Positions 17,212 through 26,125 of a stretch of 64,000 nt of DNA are shown here, one piece after another. The stretch covers positions 186,001 to 250,000 of the forward strand of contig NZ_LYMM01000002.1 of NCBI RefSeq assembly GCF_002896965.1. Reading direction: 5' to 3'. Every line of letters starts with the position of its first letter. Within the stretch, counting starts at the first letter, position 1. Both the position numbers and the translations under genes were made by a program. The DNA is from Novosphingobium guangzhouense. Its GTDB lineage: Bacteria > Pseudomonadota > Alphaproteobacteria > Sphingomonadales > Sphingomonadaceae. A model generated the notes under the pieces. It searched no databases. It was not told the DNA's origin and saw only the letters and a program-made list of their open reading frames with translations.

Positions 17212-18456
17212 ATGCTACCAATGCATGATCCGGCGCGTCCGAAGGATGTTGACGTGCGCGCCAGTTCTCAATCCCGCCATGCGGGTTCCTCCCATGCTGC
17301 TTCGACCGCGGTCGCTTTTGGTATCGTCCTTATCGGCGCCAACTTGCGCATGCCGATCACGGCGATAGGCCCGCTGCTTCCCTATATCCGACGCGACCTC
17401 AGCCTCGACACGACGCAGGCGGGGCTGCTCAACGCGCTGCCGCTGCTGATATTCGCGTTGCTGTCGCTGGTAGCGCCAGTCATCGGCCGACGCTTCGGCC
17501 TGCGCGCGGTGCTCGCTGCCTCGATCGGTGCGATCTTTGGCGGAACCGCGCTGCGCTCGATCGCGGTGCCGGGGATGATCTGGCTTGGTATGGCGGTGTT
17601 GAGTGTCGGAATCGCACTGGGCAATGTGCTGCTGCCGGCGCTGGTCAAGCGTGAATTCGCTGACCGGGCCGCCTCGCTGACCGCCCTCTATGCGGCTGCA
17701 ATGGCGACGTTTGCCGGACTCTCGGCTGGACTCGCCGTGCCGCTGGCCGATGGCCTCGGGATGGGCTGGCGCGGTGCACTGGCCTTGTGGGGCGTCCTAG
17801 CGCTGATCACGCTAGCGGTCTGGCTGCCGCAGGTGCGCCACGAAGGCACCGTGACGATGCGGGGGGAAGGCCAGACGCGGTCGTTCGTGTCGACTTGGCG
17901 CCATCCGCTTGGTTGGCAGGTCTCGCTGTTCTTCGCCTGCCATTCGCTGGTGTTCTACGCGCTGGTCGACTGGTTCCCCTCCTATGCGGCGAGCGCGCGC
18001 ATCGCACCGGCTTCCGCCGGTTTCATGATGATGGTCTATCAGATCGTCGCGGTGGCCACGAACCTTGCGAGTGCCTCGGCGATCCGCCGCTTCGCCAGCC
18101 AGAGTTGGCTCGGCCTATGCTGCGGCATGTTGCTGGTGGTGGGCACGGGAGGCCTGCTGGTCGCCCCGTTGCTCTCGCTGCTCTGGCTGGTCGTGTGTGG
18201 TCTTGGTGCCGGGATGGCGATGGTCACGAGCCTGTCGCTGTTCTCGTTGCGCACGGCTCATCATGATCAGGCCGCCCGGCTTTCCGGCATGGCGCAGTTC
18301 ATCGGTTATATCGGCGCAGCGGCGGGACCATTGCTGGTGGGCATCCTGCGCGACGCAACCGGAGGATGGACTCCGGCCTTCGGAGTCCTCGTCGGATCAA
18401 GCGTGCTGACCGCCCTGTTTGGGACGCTTGCGGGACGCGCGCGGACTATGGCGTAG
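17212..18456 (+). CDS. CynX/NimT-like MFS transporter
   Basis: This 414-residue protein has twelve predicted membrane segments and the CynX/NimT motifs IGANLRMPITAIGPLLP and an LR-rich loop after helix 2. The family includes cyanate and nitroimidazole transporters and many uncharacterised organic-anion carriers. An N-terminal cytoplasmic extension of about 35 residues precedes the first helix. It follows the pca genes and precedes a LysR regulator in the same direction, suggesting a regulated transporter for a catabolic substrate. ATG codons at 17212 and 17221 are both possible starts. Confidence 0.8.
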   Translation: MLPMHDPARPKDVDVRASSQSRHAGSSHAASTAVAFGIVLIGANLRMPITAIGPLLPYIRRDLSLDTTQAGLLNALPLLIFALLSLVAPVIGRRFGLRAVLAASIGAIFGGTALRSIAVPGMIWLGMAVLSVGIALGNVLLPALVKREFADRAASLTALYAAAMATFAGLSAGLAVPLADGLGMGWRGALALWGVLALITLAVWLPQVRHEGTVTMRGEGQTRSFVSTWRHPLGWQVSLFFACHSLVFYALVDWFPSYAASARIAPASAGFMMMVYQIVAVATNLASASAIRRFASQSWLGLCCGMLLVVGTGGLLVAPLLSLLWLVVCGLGAGMAMVTSLSLFSLRTAHHDQAARLSGMAQFIGYIGAAAGPLLVGILRDATGGWTPAFGVLVGSSVLTALFGTLAGRARTMA

Positions 18457-18540
18457 ACGGCAAATCGCGAGTGCAGTCACCGGCTGGTCAAGTCGCTCGG
18501 CGATTGCCAGAAGGGAGGCATTATTTCGGTTTATGGAAGA

Positions 18541-19473
18541 ATGGGATCTCGCGTGGCACGGATCGAGCACATCGTCGACTTGCGGCTGTTCGAAGCGATC
18601 GGCCGCACCCGCAGCCTGACCGACGCGGCGCGCGATACCGGGCTGTCGCTAACGGTGGTGTCGCGACGCCTCAAGCAACTGGAGACGGCGCTAGAGGTAC
18701 GGCTGGTGCAGCGCTCCACCCGCCGCCTGCATCTGACCCCCGAAGGCGAGCAGTTCCTTGAAAATGCCCGCACCGTGCTGGCTGCGCTCGAAATTGCGGA
18801 GGAAGTCGGCAGCGATCGCGGCTCGCTGCGGGTGACCGCGTCGGTGGCTTTCGCTAAGCGCGTGCTCGCGCCCCTGCTGCCCCGGTTCATGGACGTGCAT
18901 CCCGGTATCGCGGTTGAAGTGCTGGCATCGAACGACGTCGTGGATCTGCTGCAACAGCGGGTCGATCTGGCGGTGCGGCAGGAGGCGCTGGAGGACAGCC
19001 GGCTCGTCATGCGCCGGGCCGCCGCCGATGCGCGCATCCTGTGCGCGACGCCCGATTATCTGGCGAGCGCCGGGGCACCGCAGGAACCTGCCGATCTGGA
19101 GCACCACCGCTGCCTTAGCGTTGGCATCCCGCCGCGCCGCTCGTGGACGTTGCTGCGCGACGGTGAGCGGGTGGAGGTGCCGATCCGGCCGATGGTCTCG
19201 GACAACAACGGCGAAGTGATCCATGCGGTGGCGCTGGCGCACGGGGGAATCGCGATCAAGTCGGTGTGGGACGTCATGGAAGACCTGCGCGCCGGGCGGC
19301 TCGTGCGGGTGCTGCCCGAATGGCAGGAAGGCGCCGATCGCAGTATTCATCTGGTGTTCCCCGATCGCCGCTATATGCCGCGCCGGGTACGGCTATTCGC
19401 CGATTTCCTGATGGTGGAACTGAACGCGATGCTCGACCGCAACGCCGATCTGGGGCTCTGGCCATCGGCGTGA
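18541..19473 (+). CDS. LysR-family transcriptional regulator
   Basis: This 310-residue LysR protein has an N-terminal winged helix (SLTDAARDTGLSLTVVSRRL, about residues 25-44) followed by an effector-binding domain. It lies downstream of the CynX-like transporter and is followed by a strong bidirectional-looking terminator at 19512-19554. It may control the neighbouring transporter or the convergent PQQ-dehydrogenase gene. It resembles the other three LysR proteins of the block in length and in the CrgA-like effector domain, but is not a close copy. Confidence 0.87.
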   Translation: MGSRVARIEHIVDLRLFEAIGRTRSLTDAARDTGLSLTVVSRRLKQLETALEVRLVQRSTRRLHLTPEGEQFLENARTVLAALEIAEEVGSDRGSLRVTASVAFAKRVLAPLLPRFMDVHPGIAVEVLASNDVVDLLQQRVDLAVRQEALEDSRLVMRRAAADARILCATPDYLASAGAPQEPADLEHHRCLSVGIPPRRSWTLLRDGERVEVPIRPMVSDNNGEVIHAVALAHGGIAIKSVWDVMEDLRAGRLVRVLPEWQEGADRSIHLVFPDRRYMPRRVRLFADFLMVELNAMLDRNADLGLWPSA

Positions 19474-19511
19474 GCTAAGGGGGCTTACGGCCTTTCCGGC
19501 AAGCTGAATGC

Positions 19512-19554
19512 AAGACACCCTGAAGCAGCGTGACGCTGCCTCGGGGTGTCTTTC
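19512..19554 (+). terminator. Rho-independent terminator after the LysR gene
   Basis: AAGACACCC (19512-19520) pairs perfectly with GGGTGTCTT (19544-19552), and an inner stem GCAGCG/CGCTGC strengthens the structure. A short T stretch follows. It ends the transcript of the LysR gene 38 bases after the stop. Confidence 0.75.
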
Positions 19555-19607
19555 GTCCGCAATGCGTTTCAGCTGCCGAGGGGGGCGAGCCGCTGAAGGA
19601 AGGCTCG

Positions 19608-19637
19608 GCGCGCCGCACGTTGGGAGGTGCGGCGCGC
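19608..19637 (-). terminator. Hairpin after the PQQ-dehydrogenase gene
   Basis: GCGCGCCGCAC and its exact complement form an 11-bp stem with an 8-base loop, 27 bases beyond the stop of the minus-strand dehydrogenase gene. It lacks a clear U-tract but is the obvious 3' end structure. Confidence 0.55.
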
Positions 19638-19664
19638 GTCGGCCCGGCATCGCGCCGAAAGGTA

Positions 19665-21992
19665 TTACAGCGAGTAGGCGATGACGTAGTCGCCGCGATT
19701 CTCGTTGGTGCCGGTGCGGGTTTGACCGCCGGCGGTTACGACGATGTACTGCTTGCCGTTCTGCATGTACGTCATCGGCGCGGCCTGGCTACCGACCGGG
19801 AGACGGCCCTGCCACACGACCTTGCCCGAACGGTTGTCGAACGCGCGCAGGTACGAGTCCATCGTGCCCGAGAAGAAGGTCAGGCCGCCTGCGGTGACGA
19901 GCGGGCCACCCAGCGTCGGCAGGCCGAGCGGGATGTGGATGCTCGGCTTTGCGGGGCTGTCCTCTAGACTGCCGGCCGGGACCTGCCAGCGCTTCTTGCC
20001 GGTGGTCAGGTCGATCGCCGCCATCGAGCCGTAAGGCGGCGCGATGCAGGGAACGCCGGTGGGGGACAGGAACATCGAGCGCTCGACGCCGTAGGGCGTG
20101 CCCTTCTGTTCCGAATATTCGCCTTCGGTGGTCGGCTTCAGGCCACGGATGTGAGCGTCTTCGCGGTGAACGAAGCGGCCCCACTGTGGCATGCGGATGT
20201 CGTTGACGTAGAGGGTGCCGGTGCGTTCGTCGATTGCGCCGCCGCCCCAGTTGAAGCCACCGTAGTAGCCGGGGTAGATCAGCGTCTTCTTGAAGCCGAC
20301 CGGGGTGAACGGACCTTCGTAGTGCATCGACTTGAAGGCGATGCGGCAGGCCATCTGATCGAAGATGGTGCCACCCCACATGTCGCTTTCCTTGATCCTG
20401 TCGGTATCGAGCGACAAGGCCGAGAACGGCTGCGTGGGTGCCAGGCGCTGGCCCTGCGGGGCGCCGTCGGTGGGGACCTTGCGGTTGGTGACCGGGATCA
20501 CCGGCTTGCCGTTGCGACGGTCGAGTACGAAGATCTCGCCGCGCTTGGTCAGCGCCACGACCACCGGGGTCTTACCGCCCTTGCCGTCAGGCATGTCGTA
20601 GAGGATCGGCTGCGCCGCGACGTCATAGTCGTAGAGGTCGTGGTTGGCGGTGCGGAAGTGCCAGCGGGCAGCGCCGGTCTTGACGTCGATCGCCACGATC
20701 GAATCGGTATATGCGTCGGACTCGGGCAGGCGGTTGCCGCCCCAGAAGTCAGGCGTCTGGTTGCCGGTCGGCACGTAGATCAGGCCCAGCTTCGGGTCGA
20801 AGCTGGCGGTGCCCCAGAAGTTCGGGGTTTCCGGCGTGTAGATCTCGCCCTTAGCCAGCGGCGTGGTGCGGCCCTTGGGATGGGTGGGATCCCAGGCCCA
20901 GCGTTGCGCGCCGGTGCGCACGTCGTAGCCGCGCACGACGCCCGAAGGCTCGCCGGTCTTCTCGTTGTCGTTGACGTGTCCGCCGACGACGACGACGTCA
21001 TCCGCGACGAGCGGAGCGGACGTCGGGTAGTACGAACCCGGACCCGACGGGCCCATGCCGGCCATCAGGTCGACCGAAGTGCCCGAGCCGAAGCCTTCGC
21101 AGGCCTTGCCGGTCTTGGCATCGATGGTGATCAGGCGGGCGTCGATGGTGGTGAGGACCACGCGCTCCTGGCAGGGATCTGCAGGGTTGGCGGTCGGGGT
21201 CTTGGCATAGGCTACGCCGCGGCAGCGCTGCCAACTCTTCTGGTGCGCGTGGGGGTCGAACTTCCAGCGCAGCTTGCCGGTCGCCGCATCGACGGCCGAA
21301 ACCTTCGAGTAGGGCGAGCAGACGTAGACCGTGTTGCCGACCTTGAGCGGCGTCATCTGGAACTCCGCGCTGTCGATCGCGAGATCGCCGGTGCGGTAGG
21401 TCCATGCCACCTTCAGGTTCTTCACGTTGTCCGCGTTGATCTGCTGGAACGGCGCGAAGCGGCTGCCCGAAGTGGTGCGGCCGTAGCCGGTCCAGTCGTT
21501 GGTCGCGGTCGCCGGTGCGGCATCGCCGAGTATCTTGAGCGCGGCGCCATCACCCTCGAGAGTGGCGTGCGACGAGAACATGCCCGCGAGCATCGCGACC
21601 ATCGCGATACCCAGAACGACCGAACCGCTCGCTGCCTTCTTGCCTGAAAGCGCGGAGGCGCCGGGGCCGGAGAGCCACGGGGCGAACATGACGGTGACGA
21701 GGGCGATGCCCAGGAACACCATGATGCGCGAGAAGAAGGGCCAGAAGGTAAAGCCGATGTCGGCGTACGACCAGACGGCCGCGATCACCAGCAGGGCAAG
21801 GGCGATCCAGGTGGCGTAGATGCTGCCGCGAAACAGGCACACGCCTGCCGCAGCGGCAAGAATGCCGGCGATGAGGAAGAAGGGTGAGCCCCCCAGTGCG
21901 ATGAGCCAACCGCCCCCGACGACGAGGACGGCACCCATCAACAGGCCGATCGCTCCGACGATCCGCGCCAGAATTGATGCTGTGCGTTGCAA
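19665..21992 (-). CDS. Membrane-bound PQQ-dependent dehydrogenase, glucose/quinate/shikimate family
   Basis: This 775-residue quinoprotein has five N-terminal membrane segments (residues 1-130) and a periplasmic eight-bladed propeller with PQQ-enzyme repeats. Visible motifs include WTGYGRTTSGSRFAPF, AWTYRTGDLA, NHDLYDYDVAAQPILYD and WGGGAIDERTGTLYVND. The family oxidises glucose, quinate, shikimate or myo-inositol in the periplasm and passes electrons to ubiquinone. The start is set at a TTG (21992) that follows GGAGAC and begins QRTASILARIVGAIG. The adjacent sugar/inositol MFS gene on the same strand suggests that the oxidised product is imported. Substrate choice within the family cannot be read from the sequence by eye. 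Confidence 0.88.
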   Translation of the reverse strand: MQRTASILARIVGAIGLLMGAVLVVGGGWLIALGGSPFFLIAGILAAAAGVCLFRGSIYATWIALALLVIAAVWSYADIGFTFWPFFSRIMVFLGIALVTVMFAPWLSGPGASALSGKKAASGSVVLGIAMVAMLAGMFSSHATLEGDGAALKILGDAAPATATNDWTGYGRTTSGSRFAPFQQINADNVKNLKVAWTYRTGDLAIDSAEFQMTPLKVGNTVYVCSPYSKVSAVDAATGKLRWKFDPHAHQKSWQRCRGVAYAKTPTANPADPCQERVVLTTIDARLITIDAKTGKACEGFGSGTSVDLMAGMGPSGPGSYYPTSAPLVADDVVVVGGHVNDNEKTGEPSGVVRGYDVRTGAQRWAWDPTHPKGRTTPLAKGEIYTPETPNFWGTASFDPKLGLIYVPTGNQTPDFWGGNRLPESDAYTDSIVAIDVKTGAARWHFRTANHDLYDYDVAAQPILYDMPDGKGGKTPVVVALTKRGEIFVLDRRNGKPVIPVTNRKVPTDGAPQGQRLAPTQPFSALSLDTDRIKESDMWGGTIFDQMACRIAFKSMHYEGPFTPVGFKKTLIYPGYYGGFNWGGGAIDERTGTLYVNDIRMPQWGRFVHREDAHIRGLKPTTEGEYSEQKGTPYGVERSMFLSPTGVPCIAPPYGSMAAIDLTTGKKRWQVPAGSLEDSPAKPSIHIPLGLPTLGGPLVTAGGLTFFSGTMDSYLRAFDNRSGKVVWQGRLPVGSQAAPMTYMQNGKQYIVVTAGGQTRTGTNENRGDYVIAYSL

Positions 21993-22129
21993 GACTGAGT
22001 CTCCGATAGAATCGTCGCCTCTTAGCAACGTATCGGCGCAAAAATTCACGGTGGTTCGCAATTGATCTTTGCAATTTACGTAACAATCCGCGGTGCCCGA
22101 ACGCGCTGGCACCCGCGGAATCCGGCACA

Positions 22130-23527
22130 TCAATCGGCGTGGAACAGGCGGCCGATCTCTTCGAGCGAGCGGCCGCGCGTCTCGGGGATCATGCGCCAGG
22201 TGAACAGGAACGCGACCGCGCCGATGCCTGCGAACAGCAGGAACGAACCGCCGTTGCCGAGCGCGGCGTTGATCGACGGGAAGACGATCGTGACGCCAAG
22301 GTTGGTGGTCCAGACCACGCCGGCGACAAGGCTCATCGCCCGGCTCCGGATCGCCTGCGGGAAGATTTCCGAAGCGATCACGTAATAGACCGAGCCCAGA
22401 CTCACCGCGAAGAAGGCGATGAAGCCGCCCAGGCATAGGGCCGCGAACAGCAGCGATTCCTGACCCGCGAAGGCGCCGAGCCCGAAGGCGATCAGCATGA
22501 CGTCGATCCCGCCGATGCCCCACAGCAGCAGCGCCCGGCGCCCGGCGCGATCGACCAGACGCAGCGCCACGAGCGTGAACAGCACGTTGACGAAGCCGAC
22601 TGCGGCAGTCGAGAGAATCGCGAGCGCAGGGGTGTCGGCGCCCGCCTTCTCGAAGATGCGCGGAGCGAAGTAGAGCACCGCGTTGATGCCGGTGGCCTGC
22701 TGGAAGAAGCCCAGCAGCACGCCTACGGTCAGGACACGGCGATAGCGCGGCTGGAACAGGGTCGCCCAGGTGGCGTCCTCTTGCTTGGCCTGCTGCCGCG
22801 CGTCGCGCTTGAGCAGGGCGAGTTCGGCATCGACGGCGTCGGCCGGGCGCATGTGGTAGAGCACCTCGCGCGCGTCGTTGAAGCGGCCTTGCGAGGCCAG
22901 CCAGCGCGGGCTTGCCGGCAGCAGCATGATGCCGAGCGCGAGCAGGGTGCCGGGCAGCACGCCGAAGCCCAGCATCCAGCGCCAGCCCTCGGTCCAGTCC
23001 ACCATCCAGTACGAAAGCAGATACGACCCGAACATGCCCGCCACTATGCACAGCGAATTGAACGAGACGATCGTGCCGCGCTGCGCCGGGGGCGAGATTT
23101 CCGCCAGATAGATCGGCGTCACCATCGAGGCGATGCCTACCGCCACGCCGACCAGCACGCGGCCTGCGATCAGCGTCCACAACTCCGGCGCGATGCCGCA
23201 GATGACCGAGGCGACGATGAAGACCAGCGCGCATACGAAGATCAGCAGTCGCCGCCCGATGCTGTCGGCAAGATGGCCGCCGACCATGACGCCGCCGACC
23301 GCACCGACCAGCGCGGCCCCGGCGACGACACCTTCCATCAGGGTGGAGAGGCCGAATTCCTCGCGGATGAACAGGAGGGCTCCGGCGATGATGCCGGTGT
23401 CGTAGCCAAACAGCAGGCCCCCGAGCGAGGCGATTGCGGCAACGAGCCAGAACCGGGCGGGCGGACTGTCGCTGCTACTGTCGGTTTCGGCGAAATCGGA
23501 TGATAGTTCTGGTACGCTAACCTGCAT
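22130..23527 (-). CDS. MFS sugar porter (XylE/IolT-like)
   Basis: This 465-residue proton-coupled sugar porter has twelve membrane segments and the sugar-porter motifs GYDTGIIAGALLF, a GRR loop, PASPRWLASQGR (a variant of PESPRWL) and PETRGRSLEEI. The family takes up xylose, glucose or myo-inositol. It lies upstream of the PQQ dehydrogenase on the same strand with 137 bases between. AAGGAG precedes its ATG at 23527. A close paralogue is encoded at 29862-31280. Inositol is a plausible substrate given the IolG-like enzyme in the block, but sugars are equally possible. Confidence 0.88.
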   Translation of the reverse strand: MQVSVPELSSDFAETDSSSDSPPARFWLVAAIASLGGLLFGYDTGIIAGALLFIREEFGLSTLMEGVVAGAALVGAVGGVMVGGHLADSIGRRLLIFVCALVFIVASVICGIAPELWTLIAGRVLVGVAVGIASMVTPIYLAEISPPAQRGTIVSFNSLCIVAGMFGSYLLSYWMVDWTEGWRWMLGFGVLPGTLLALGIMLLPASPRWLASQGRFNDAREVLYHMRPADAVDAELALLKRDARQQAKQEDATWATLFQPRYRRVLTVGVLLGFFQQATGINAVLYFAPRIFEKAGADTPALAILSTAAVGFVNVLFTLVALRLVDRAGRRALLLWGIGGIDVMLIAFGLGAFAGQESLLFAALCLGGFIAFFAVSLGSVYYVIASEIFPQAIRSRAMSLVAGVVWTTNLGVTIVFPSINAALGNGGSFLLFAGIGAVAFLFTWRMIPETRGRSLEEIGRLFHAD

Positions 23528-23711
23528 CGGGTGGCTCGAGGCTCCTTGCTGGAACCGGATCGCGCAGCTCGAAACGGCCGCAACGGCAGCGCATCGCGAC
23601 TGCCTTTCCGGTGTGGCGGCCGCTCAAAGAAGCGGCGCGTTTGTGGCATACGTGGGGGTGCATGATCGTGCCCCCCGCGTGCCGAACGAAACGCAGGTGT
23701 AGCACAAGGGT

Positions 23712-23730
23712 TCTTGCCATGGAGGCAAGA
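23712..23730. promoter_or_regulatory. Inverted repeat upstream of the MFS gene
   Basis: TCTTGCC and GGCAAGA form a perfect 7-bp dyad with a 5-base spacer about 190 bases upstream of the MFS start. The region 23528-23805 between this MFS gene and the next LysR gene contains no other convincing feature. It could be an operator for the MFS-PQQ dehydrogenase operon. Confidence 0.35.
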
Positions 23731-23805
23731 GATATTTGCTGATACTGCAACAATGGCGCGCCAATCATTGCGATTGGCTGCATTTGTGAGAGAATCCGCG
23801 ACGCC

Positions 23806-24696
23806 CTATCGGTCCGGATGCAGCCCGTTGGCAAGATAATCCATGAAGGCCTGCGTGCGCCGGGATACCTGACGCCCGGCGGCATGGACCGCGTAAAGGT
23901 TCATGTCATTCAGCTTGAAGCGATCGAGCACCGTTTCCAGCCGCCCGGCCTCCAAATCCTGCGCGATGTCGTAATCCGACTTGAGGACGACCCCGGCGCC
24001 CGAAATCGCCCACTGGCGCAACATGCCGCCATCGTTGGCCATGCGATCGCCGCCGATGTGGACTGTGATCGGTGCACCGTCCTGCATAAAATGCCAGACG
24101 CTCTGCGGTGCGCCCCTGCGTGACTGAATCAGGCAATTGTGATCGACAAGGTCGCTTGGACTGCGTGGGCGGCCGCACCGGTCCCAGTAGGCCGGGGCCG
24201 CGCAGACCGAACGGCCGCACCGCACGATCAGCCGCGTACGCAACCGGGAGTCGGAAAGCGGCCCGGTGCGGATGCCAAGGTCGTAGCCGCCCTCGACAAG
24301 ATCGACCACTTCATCGCTCAGCGACAGTTCGAACTGGACTTGCGGGTGGAGCGCGATGAAGCCGTCGATCAGGTGCGACAGGCGTGAGCGGCCGAAATCG
24401 TTGATCGAGGTCAGGCGGACGAGCCCGCGCAAAGGGCCGTCCCCCGCGACACGCTCGATCGCCTCGTCGAGGTGCTGCACCAGCTGGCGGCATTCGACGA
24501 CGAAGCGCTCGCCCGCCGAAGTGAGCGCCAGGCTGCGCGTGGAACGCAGCACCAGCCGCGTGCCGACGTGCTCCTCCAACCGTCGCAGGCTGGCGGTAAC
24601 TGCCGAAGGCGCGAGGCTGCGCGCCCGCGCCACTTTGGCGAGGCTCCCCCGGTCGGCGATCTCGATGAAGATGCGGATGTGGGCGATCAGGTCCAT
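23806..24696 (-). CDS. LysR-family transcriptional regulator
   Basis: This 296-residue LysR regulator has an N-terminal winged helix (SLAKVARARSLAPSAVTASL, residues 16-35) and a C-terminal effector domain. It is transcribed divergently from the SDR-to-aldo/keto-reductase operon starting at 24804, which is the usual arrangement of a LysR regulator and its target. The ATG at 24696 (MDLIAHIRIF) is preferred to upstream in-frame starts because the domain begins there. Dyads at 24694-24718 between the two genes are candidate binding sites. Confidence 0.87.
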   Translation of the reverse strand: MDLIAHIRIFIEIADRGSLAKVARARSLAPSAVTASLRRLEEHVGTRLVLRSTRSLALTSAGERFVVECRQLVQHLDEAIERVAGDGPLRGLVRLTSINDFGRSRLSHLIDGFIALHPQVQFELSLSDEVVDLVEGGYDLGIRTGPLSDSRLRTRLIVRCGRSVCAAPAYWDRCGRPRSPSDLVDHNCLIQSRRGAPQSVWHFMQDGAPITVHIGGDRMANDGGMLRQWAISGAGVVLKSDYDIAQDLEAGRLETVLDRFKLNDMNLYAVHAAGRQVSRRTQAFMDYLANGLHPDR

Positions 24697-24718
24697 AATG
24701 CAGATTATGTGCATAATG
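24694..24718. promoter_or_regulatory. CATAAT/ATTATG repeats in the LysR-SDR divergent region
   Basis: CATAAT-GCAG-ATTATG (24694-24709) is a perfect dyad, followed at once by another GCATAATG (24711-24718). The first arm overlaps the LysR start codon, so binding would repress the regulator gene. These look like LysR operator half-sites. Confidence 0.4.
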
Positions 24719-24803
24719 CCTTCATTGGAAAGGTCATTATTCTGCGGAACTGCGCTTCCTAAGTTCCCTTGCACGCAAGCGACACAAGACATGGAGACAA
24801 GGC

Positions 24804-25511
24804 ATGGCGCAACTCGACGGACAGAAGGTACTCGTGGTCGGCGGCAGCTCGGGGATCGGTGAGGCCACCGCTGCGCGGCTCAAGGAGCTGGGCGCAAGCG
24901 TGACGCTCGCCTCGCGCAGCCGAGACAAGCTGGAGGCGGCCGCCGAGCGGATCGGCGGCGCCGACGTTGCCGTGCTCGATACCCGATCGGACGAAGGCGT
25001 CGCGCAGTTCTTCGCCGACGCGCCGCAGTTCGACCACATCGTCATTTCGGCGGCGCAGACGCCCGGCGGCAAGGTCAAGGAACTGCCGCTCGGCGATGCC
25101 TATGCCGCGCTCGACAGCAAGTTCTGGGGCGCCTACCGCGTCGCGCGCGCCGCACAGATCCGTCCCGGCGGGACGCTGACGTTCATTTCCGGCTTCCTCA
25201 GCGTCCGCCCCGGAGACTGGGTGCTGCAGGGCGCGATTAACGCGGCTCTGGAATCGCTGGCCCGCGGTCTTGCGCTTGAACTGTCGCCCACACGCGTCAA
25301 CGCGGTATCGCCTGGCGTCATCGCCACGCCGCTGTGGGGCGGCATGGCCGAAGCCGACCGACAGGCGATGTTTGATGCTACCGCCGCCGGGCTGCCGGCC
25401 AAGCGCATCGGCCATCCCGAGGACATCGCCAATGCCATCGCCTATCTGGTGATGACGCCCTACGCTACCGGATCGACCGTCCTCGTCGATGGCGGCGGCG
25501 CCATCGCCTGA
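24804..25511 (+). CDS. SDR-family protein lacking the catalytic Tyr-Lys pair
   Basis: This 235-residue short-chain dehydrogenase has the cofactor motif VGGSSGIGEATA at residues 12-23 and a C-terminal NAVSPGVIATPLWGGM segment, both typical of the family. The region where YxxxK is expected reads SVRPGDWVLQGAINAAL, so the catalytic tyrosine and lysine are absent. Some SDR-like proteins of this type are known in genomes and their activity is unclear. It is the first gene of an operon with a DsbA-like protein, a PRISE-like reductase, an MFS transporter and an aldo/keto reductase, divergent from a LysR gene. The function may be binding or a non-standard reaction. Confidence 0.8.
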   Translation: MAQLDGQKVLVVGGSSGIGEATAARLKELGASVTLASRSRDKLEAAAERIGGADVAVLDTRSDEGVAQFFADAPQFDHIVISAAQTPGGKVKELPLGDAYAALDSKFWGAYRVARAAQIRPGGTLTFISGFLSVRPGDWVLQGAINAALESLARGLALELSPTRVNAVSPGVIATPLWGGMAEADRQAMFDATAAGLPAKRIGHPEDIANAIAYLVMTPYATGSTVLVDGGGAIA

Positions 25512-25541
25512 CCGGCATCACCCGAACGACGGAGCATTGCC

Positions 25542-26099
25542 ATGACCCAAGCCATTCACCGCGCCGACCCGCTGATCTGGGGCGAGGGACCGCGCCTGTT
25601 CGAAATGTTCCTGGAGCCGACCTGCCCGTTCTGCGTGCGCACGCTCGGCAAGCTCGACGCGCTGCTCGATGCGGCGGGGCGTGACCGGGTGAGCGTGCGC
25701 ATCTGGCTGCATTCGCAGCCCTGGCACATGTTCTCGGGCGTCATCGTGCGCGCGGTCCTTGCCGCATCGATGCTGCCGGGCGGGCGCGACAATGCCCGCG
25801 CCGTGCTCGACGCGATCGCCCCGCGCCGCGAGGAGTTCGAGTTCGAGAAACACTGCCGTGGCCCCAACATGGACGCCACGCCCGCGCAGATCATTGCCCG
25901 GCTGGAAAACTACACCGGCCTCTCCCTCGCCAAAGCCTTCGAGTTTCCCGAGCTGGAGGCCGAGATCAAGAAGCACACCCGCTACGCCCGCCAGAACGGC
26001 ATCCATGTCTCGCCCACATTCCTGATCGACGGACTGGTGCAGGCGGACATGGGGAGCGGCGACCCGGTCGAGGACTGGGCGCACAAGCTGACGGCCTAG
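25542..26099 (+). CDS. DsbA-like thioredoxin-fold protein
   Basis: This 185-residue protein has a thioredoxin fold with a CPFC active site (in EPTCPFCVRTLG, near residue 27) and the cis-proline region VSPTFLIDGL near residue 160. No signal peptide is present, so it is cytoplasmic, unlike periplasmic DsbA. Relatives occur in catabolic operons beside oxidoreductases and may act as thiol-disulphide or glutathione-linked enzymes. It follows the SDR gene by 30 bases and precedes the PRISE-like gene by 26 bases, in a single operon. Its partner substrate is unknown. Confidence 0.75.
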   Translation: MTQAIHRADPLIWGEGPRLFEMFLEPTCPFCVRTLGKLDALLDAAGRDRVSVRIWLHSQPWHMFSGVIVRAVLAASMLPGGRDNARAVLDAIAPRREEFEFEKHCRGPNMDATPAQIIARLENYTGLSLAKAFEFPELEAEIKKHTRYARQNGIHVSPTFLIDGLVQADMGSGDPVEDWAHKLTA

Positions 26100-26125
26100 C
26101 TCACGTTCGGAAAGGAGATCTTCCC

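Noticed and set aside
21993..23234. N-terminal extension of the PQQ dehydrogenase frame through the MFS gene
   Set aside because: The extension overlaps the MFS gene in another frame and has arginine-rich shadow composition. The dehydrogenase begins properly at TTG 21992.
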